Below, in pieces: positions 60,601 to 64,000 of a stretch of 64,000 nt of DNA (its first letter is position 1; each line of letters starts with the position of its first letter). The stretch comes from Cheilinus undulatus. Lineage: Eukaryota; Chordata; Actinopteri; Labriformes; Labridae. The DNA lies in contig NC_054873.1 of the NCBI RefSeq assembly GCF_018320785.1, positions 35,625,196 to 35,689,195 on the forward strand, written 5' to 3'. The position numbers and the translations under genes are program-made. The notes beneath the pieces are model-generated. The model worked only from the letters and a program-made list of their open reading frames with translations. It searched no databases and was not told where the DNA came from.

Positions 60601-63600
60601 GAATAAAGTCAGGAGTACCAGCAGTGGGCCTGCTTGGAGCACTACCTGCCTCTCCCAGAGGAGCAGGGAGGCTGTGGAGGAGACATAAAGAACCTTTGTG
60701 CTCATCTGCTCACTGCCATCATGGATCAGCAGCACTTAAGGTGGTGTACAAGTTCATTTAAAAGGCTGGCATGTTAGCTGTATTAAATGCTTTAAATGCC
60801 TTCTATGGTATGAAACTGTTATATAGTTATTGTGTGTCTTGTTAAGTTCTACTGAGTTATTGCATATGAAATATGTTTTTAAAAATCTGCATTTATAGTC
60901 TTTATGATGGATCCCCCAGGACACAATTTTAAACTTAATTTGTGATGAAGTAAAATCTGCTCAAATCCTGGTGTTCCTTCATGGAGAAAATATTAAAGTC
61001 ATAGACTGTATAGAAAAACTTACTATGCATCTCCCTCTGCTTCCATTGTAGAAACTAGACCGAGAATACCCCTGTGACTGGAATTTTAATTTTATACTGG
61101 TGATTCCCTTTTGCTGAGAATGACCAATTCAACTAACCTGGCAAGCCAGATGGATGTGTTTCACACATCCATCTGGTAAACCACTCATAGACCATGTTTG
61201 GGAAAGGGCAGAGCCTTTGAAAAAAAAAAAGAGGGTGATTGAATGAATGTTCTGTCTGTCACATCTTTACGGGCCAATCAGAGCAACAAAACATGTGACG
61301 TAGCTGCTAATGAGGACTAAATTCCATAGAGAACTGCATAACGTGAACCATGGAGACTGTAGACATGTCAGTACACGACTTTTATCATTTTTGAAAAGAA
61401 AACACTCAATGCTGTTCTTTGTTGTTCTTTAACGAAGAAATGTTTTCAAGTTCTGATTAAACTGATGCTTTAGCAGCATCCATGTTAATGTCTTCCGCCA
61501 TAATTGCACCGGTTTCTTGTTGCTGCTTGCTTACGTCACGACTCTGTCGTGCAAAAAAGTACTTCCCCTTTGTCGCTGATTGGTCCTGTCACTTTCTAAC
61601 CAGGCCAAAATGGTTCAGACAGGAGCTTTGTAAGATTGATTCAGTGATAAACACGGAAATGGGCGTATCCATCTGCTTTGCAAGGTTACAGCTAAACTTC
61701 TCAGCACTCAGAACACTTGGAAAGAAAAGCATCCTTTTTTTCAACAAAGAGGGATTTTTGGGGTTTGTAGCTTTAATTGCAGCCTGTCAGCAGGAGGAAC
61801 TCCAATTTTTGTTTCTTTTCTTACTGGAAATTATTGTGCCATTCATTCTTTGTTCAGGTACACTGAACTAATCTAAGGTAGAAAAGTTTGATATAGAAAA
61901 AGGAACAGCTTAACTAACCCAGCACACCAGAAAGACTGTTTTATTTATTAACTGCATGGGATATATTTCATATTTATCTGGAAAACCTCTCATACAAAGC
62001 TTCTGGGAAGGGAAGGACTTTTAAAAAAATTCTTGAAAGGTGATGCAACGAACGTTCTGTTTGTCGCATTTATGACAGGCCAGTCAGAGCAACAAGACAC
62101 AATGAGGTAGTAGGCATGTGCAGCTCGGGTAGTAACCTGGTTTTGGCAGACAGGTGCTGTTGTAGGAAGGGCAGAGCTAGTTGGTGGATAAAACTCATAC
62201 CGAGGTCGGTGGATAGAAGTGCAAAACTTCCTCTCCAGATTATTGAGTCCTCTGAAAAATAGGACTGTCATGGTGATAGTTTTTAAAGGTGGTATACCTC
62301 AGAGGATGACAAGGAGTTGAGGATTTTACCAGCAATTTGGTGTCAGCAGTGTGTTCATGATCAGTTACACTTTCATTTTCCATGATCAGAGATAATTTCA
62401 TCCGATTTCACTACTCGATGTCAGTGTTATTTTTTAATGGCTCTAGATTTAGGCTCCAGTCTTCGGTAGTCACCTCAGCAAAATGCAACAATATTTTAGT
62501 TGGGACATTACACTCTACTAGTTGGACATAAAGCTCTACTCCACTGCTCAAAAAATAAAGGGAACACTTAGATAACACATCACAGATCACGATGAATGAA
62601 ACATTCCAGTTGAAAATCTTTATTTATTACATAGTGGAATGCGTTGAGAACAAAATAACATAAGAACGATCAATGGAAACCAGTATCATTAACCCATGAA
62701 GGACTGAATTCACAATCAAGCTCAAAATAAAAGTGGAAAAAGAGATCACAGGTTGATCCAACATCTGTGAAAATTCCTCAAGATGACTCAAAATGAAGCT
62801 CAGTAGTGTGTATGGCCTCCATGGGCCTTTATGCATTCCCTACAACATCTGGGCATGCTCCTGGTGAGAAAAGGGATGGTCTCCTGAGGGATCTCCTCCC
62901 AGACCTGGATCGGGGCACTTCTCCTTTCCGCCTGTTGTCTGTCCCATTTGCACAATTGGACAGGTTGACATCCTGGAAGTGTGATTGACTTGGAGTTACA
63001 TTGTGATGATTATGTGTTCCCTGTATTTTTTTGAGCAGTGTAGTTAAGATGAACCTTATGCCTCTGTGGTGCAACCAAACAATGACACAGCTTAAGTTAT
63101 AACCAAACTAGTTTCAACATAGGGTTTAGGATTGATTCACGCCATAACTGAAGACACAACTTGCACATAACTGGTGCAATAGGCTTTTGTACTCAAATCT
63201 TGTGTCTTAAAGGGGATATGTTATGAAAAACCTACTTTGTTGGATTTTTGCATGTATATTTGGCTATTCAGAATAACTACCAAACCACAAAATGTGAGAT
63301 AAGGCAACTCAGTCCTTGTAGAGGTCTACTAATGCCTGAAACACCAACAGAGGTTGCCTTGAGCCATTGTGTATTTTGACCAAAGCACAGATGTTTCATT
63401 TAGACTACAGGGGACTGTATTGGATGGTGGAAAAGGGGTATGATAGGTCACCATGAAAGTGTTTTTAAATGCATTTCAAACTCAGAGCACAGTTTTATAG
63501 CTTGGTTGAAAACAATAAAACAGCTACTCAGAGTCTTTGTCTCATCTACTTTTTTTAGAGTTTAGTGTTATTAAGCAGTAACTTTTATGTCAACAGCAGC

Positions 63601-63949
63601 CAGAGCTTTCAACACCTACATCCCAGAGTGTCAGAAAGAGGAACCTGTCTGCCGGACATCCTGTCCAGATTACAGGTGTGTGACATCAGTTTATCTCATA
63701 CAGACAAATATTGTCAGTACCTGCTATGATGTGATCTCTGACCTGTGTATATGTGTATTGTGCGAGTATGTAGGAGCTCGTCTATGAGATGGAAATGACT
63801 GACCATGCTAGTAGCAGTAGAAGAAGTGCTGGTGTCTTTGATTTCCTGTTTGAGCTGGTGGATCAGAGATGTTTTCCTCCAGGGACTTCAGCCTCACCCA
63901 GAATGAGCACTGAGCTCAACCTGCAACACATAATGAACTCATGGAACAG
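39658..63949 (+). CDS. fanca: Fanconi anaemia complementation group A protein, exons 1-31 (3' end missing)
   Basis: Thirty-one exons join in phase (3,221 nt, 1,073 codons): 39658-39718, 40458-40570, 40854-40950, 41163-41305, 44028-44123, 44410-44483, 46178-46284, 46560-46670, 46848-46911, 48328-48440, 48574-48650, 49893-50034, 50357-50490, 50862-50972, 51199-51294, 51414-51476, 54111-54193, 54297-54357, 54466-54515, 54612-54682, 54980-55078, 56513-56646, 56777-56847, 57192-57291, 57398-57585, 57700-57796, 60099-60302, 60431-60504, 60609-60740, 63597-63675, 63774-63949. Matches to FANCA: LLAGRVVKR near the start, [43 protein letters not shown]-type block ([11 protein letters not shown]), [65 protein letters not shown] is the largest subunit of the nuclear FA core complex that monoubiquitinates FANCD2-FANCI at DNA crosslinks; it is an alpha-helical solenoid, about 1,455 aa in human, so roughly the last quarter is outside the window. 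Start [10 protein letters not shown] is the first ATG before the conserved AGR motif. All junctions GT-AG; exon 9's donor (TG/GTGCTT) is weak, and exon 30 has a NAGNAG acceptor. Confidence 0.97.
42891..43290. mobile_element. TAGGGATGCACGATA hAT-like MITE in fanca intron 4
   Basis: Left end TAGGGATGCACGATATTA, right end CAGTATCGTGTATCCCTA: inverted termini. Flanked by CTCCACAC (42883-42890) and CTCCAAAC (43291-43298), an 8-bp duplication with one mismatch. Length 400 bp, non-coding, with internal ATCGGTATCGATATCAG. A fragment of the same family is at 10178-10390. Confidence 0.75.
44810..44970 (-). mobile_element. hAT-MITE fragment in fanca intron 6
   Basis: TACTTTTACTTCTTCTTAAG and CCACAGTAACTGTACTTTTA correspond, in reverse, to the terminal part of the family at 35017-35597 and 458-895. 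Both interior and far end are missing. Confidence 0.45.
45112..45640 (+). mobile_element. tRNA-derived SINE split by another SINE
   Basis: The 5' part has a tRNA-like head GGGCAGCAGTAGCTCAGT with GGCTGGTTCCAGTCC (B box). The body has GCTGGAGAAGTGCCAGTTAA, then resumes after the insertion as TGCCAGTTCACTTCC, GAGGTGCCCTCGGCCAAGG, CACCAAACCC and ends AGTGTAAAAATTGTATTTCA. It is a family widespread in teleosts. It is interrupted at 45230-45418, in fanca intron 6. Confidence 0.8.
45230..45418 (-). mobile_element. Nested SINE (minus orientation) inside another SINE
   Basis: Read on the minus strand it starts GGGGCGCACAGATGGTTGAG, has a B box GGGTTCAAATCCC, and ends ATCTAATAAAGGCAC then an A/T tail, matching the SINE at 14665-14828. 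It is flanked by 15-bp duplications TGCCAGTTAACCTCC (45215-45229) and TGCCAGTTCACTTCC (45419-45433), 13 of 15 identical. Confidence 0.85.
46384..46496. repeat. AT-rich low-complexity tract with a 20-bp tandem duplication
   Basis: TAATAATTAATA-type sequence in fanca intron 7, ending in two copies of TATATAATTATTATCCTCTC. Confidence 0.7.
49245..49792 (-). mobile_element. Deleted Tc1/mariner-like element in fanca intron 11
   Basis: Inverted ends TACAGTGTTTAACAAATTTA (49245) and, on the other strand from 49792, TACAGCGCTTAACAAATGTA, each followed by TTAGACCAS. A minus-strand frame opening near 49364 starts [20 protein letters not shown], a transposase N-terminus, and is then lost into the terminal repeat. 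Bounded by TA on both sides. Confidence 0.75.
51477..52067. other. fanca intron 16, first part
   Basis: No repeat or gene recognised up to the hAT-like element at 52068. The remainder of the intron (52548-54110) is likewise featureless apart from AT-rich DNA. Confidence 0.45.
52068..52547. mobile_element. TAGAGRTGGGA hAT-like MITE in fanca intron 16
   Basis: Left end TAGAGGTGGGAATCTTTAGG; right end, read in reverse, TAGAGATGGGAGAAAGAATC. Both have internal GATTTGATTTGATT / AATCGATTC-type words. Flanks GTAGGTAG (52060-52067) and GTTGGTGG (52548-52555) agree at six of eight positions, compatible with an old 8-bp duplication. Confidence 0.6.
55814..55972 (+). mobile_element. Third, older copy of the tRNA-derived SINE
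   Basis: GGGGGCATGGGTGGACTGGT, a degraded B box (GAGTTTAGATTC) and TACACCACTC, TCTGAATAAAGGTA match the SINE at 14665-14828. Target duplications were not found, and promoter boxes are mutated. It lies in fanca intron 21. Confidence 0.7.
58240..58690. mobile_element. Putative MITE with CCCCTTGCCCCTT termini
   Basis: Near the left end CCCTTCCCCTTGCCCCTTGA; near the right end AAGGGCTAAGGGGTGAAATG. These are imperfect inverted repeats around about 400 bp of non-coding DNA in fanca intron 26. Exact ends and duplications are unclear. Confidence 0.4.
58961..59479. mobile_element. Putative piggyBac-type MITE, copy 1
   Basis: Begins TTAACCTGACACCCCAGATG and ends ATCTGCTTTACAAGGTTAA, so TTAA lies at both ends with inner CCT/AGG, the signature of piggyBac-type insertion. 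A subterminal hairpin (58974-59004, CCAGATGGAT arms) follows. Paralogues at 61133-61689 and 61914-62115. Lies in fanca intron 26. Confidence 0.65.
61133..61689. mobile_element. Putative piggyBac-type MITE, copy 2
   Basis: Left CTAACCTGGCAAGCCAGATG, right ATCCATCTGCTTTGCAAGGT then TA. The 13-bp subterminal hairpin is perfect (61146-61176). Internal blocks such as GGGAAAGGGCAGAGCCTTT, GAATGTTCTGTCTGTCAC and CAATCAGAGCAACAAA are shared with copy 1. Lies in fanca intron 29. Confidence 0.65.
61914..62115. mobile_element. Putative piggyBac-type MITE, diverged partial copy 3
   Basis: CTAACCCAGCACACCAGA, then CTTCTGGGAAGGGAAGGACT, GAACGTTCTGTTTGTCGCA and GCCAGTCAGAGCAACAAGAC follow the order of copies 1 and 2 but are diverged, and the right end is not recognised. 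Confidence 0.5.
62541..63043. mobile_element. Tc1/mariner-related MITE with long inverted ends
   Basis: Left CCACTGCTCAAAAAATAAAG then GGAACAC; right, in reverse, CACTGCTCAAAAAAATACAG then GGAACAC. Interior has TGTATGGCCTCCATGGGCCT and GATGGTCTCCTGAGGGATCT, the 3' portion of a fish transposase gene, so it is an internally deleted autonomous element. Lies in fanca intron 29. Confidence 0.75.
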
Positions 63950-64000
63950 GTACACACGTACATGGTTGGTGTAAGGGTTCAGCTGTTGAACAGTTTGGGG

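Noticed and set aside
1-64000. CRISPR arrays, phage genes, toxin systems or other prokaryotic modules
   Set aside because: None seen. Splice-bearing vertebrate genes and fish transposons account for all recognisable structure.

Overview
The window is nuclear DNA from a vertebrate, almost certainly a ray-finned fish. The genes are intron-rich with GT-AG junctions, the spacers are AT-rich, and the interspersed repeats are of fish type: Tc1-like elements with internal deletions, hAT-like MITEs with 8-bp duplications, an L2-type LINE and tRNA-derived SINEs. There is no prokaryotic-style operon, CRISPR array or phage. The species cannot be determined from the sequence alone.

Layout. (1) 1-4.9 kb, minus strand: a first coding exon that runs off the left edge (6-95), and at least two well-formed exons of another gene I do not recognise (4385-4522 and a terminal exon 1078-1298). 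(2) 4.95-7.16 kb, minus strand: five exons of a divergent, short Snf7/CHMP4-like ESCRT-III protein, read end to end in phase. (3) 9.28-21.18 kb, plus strand: chmp1a, seven coding exons, 198 aa. Intron 5 holds an old hAT-like element into which a SINE and an L2 LINE have inserted. (4) 21.2-29.8 kb: chmp1a 3' UTR and intergenic DNA with a broken Tc1-like element and a promoter- or enhancer-like cluster near 28.0 kb. (5) 29.79-31.20 kb, plus strand: intronless coding region of slc10a3, 471 aa. (6) 31.7-39.6 kb: intergenic and rich in DNA transposons, with a cleanly bounded hAT MITE and a long hairpin. (7) 39.66-63.95 kb, plus strand: the first 31 coding exons (about 1,073 codons) of fanca. The remaining C-terminal exons lie beyond the right edge.

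How the genes relate. Two ESCRT-III family genes, the CHMP4-like gene and chmp1a, stand head to head about 2.1 kb apart; both products would act in membrane scission. fanca encodes a core-complex subunit of the Fanconi anaemia DNA-crosslink repair pathway. slc10a3 encodes a bile-acid-transporter-family membrane protein. CHMP1A and FANCA are also near neighbours on human 16q24.3, so their proximity here is probably conserved linkage. SLC10A3 is elsewhere in human (Xq28).

The most unusual items are the shortened CHMP4-like gene beside chmp1a, the unrecognised minus-strand exons at 1.1-4.5 kb, the nested transposon stacks and the unexplained hairpins. Exons were built by hand from splice signals, reading-frame phase and family resemblance, with no transcript or database evidence.
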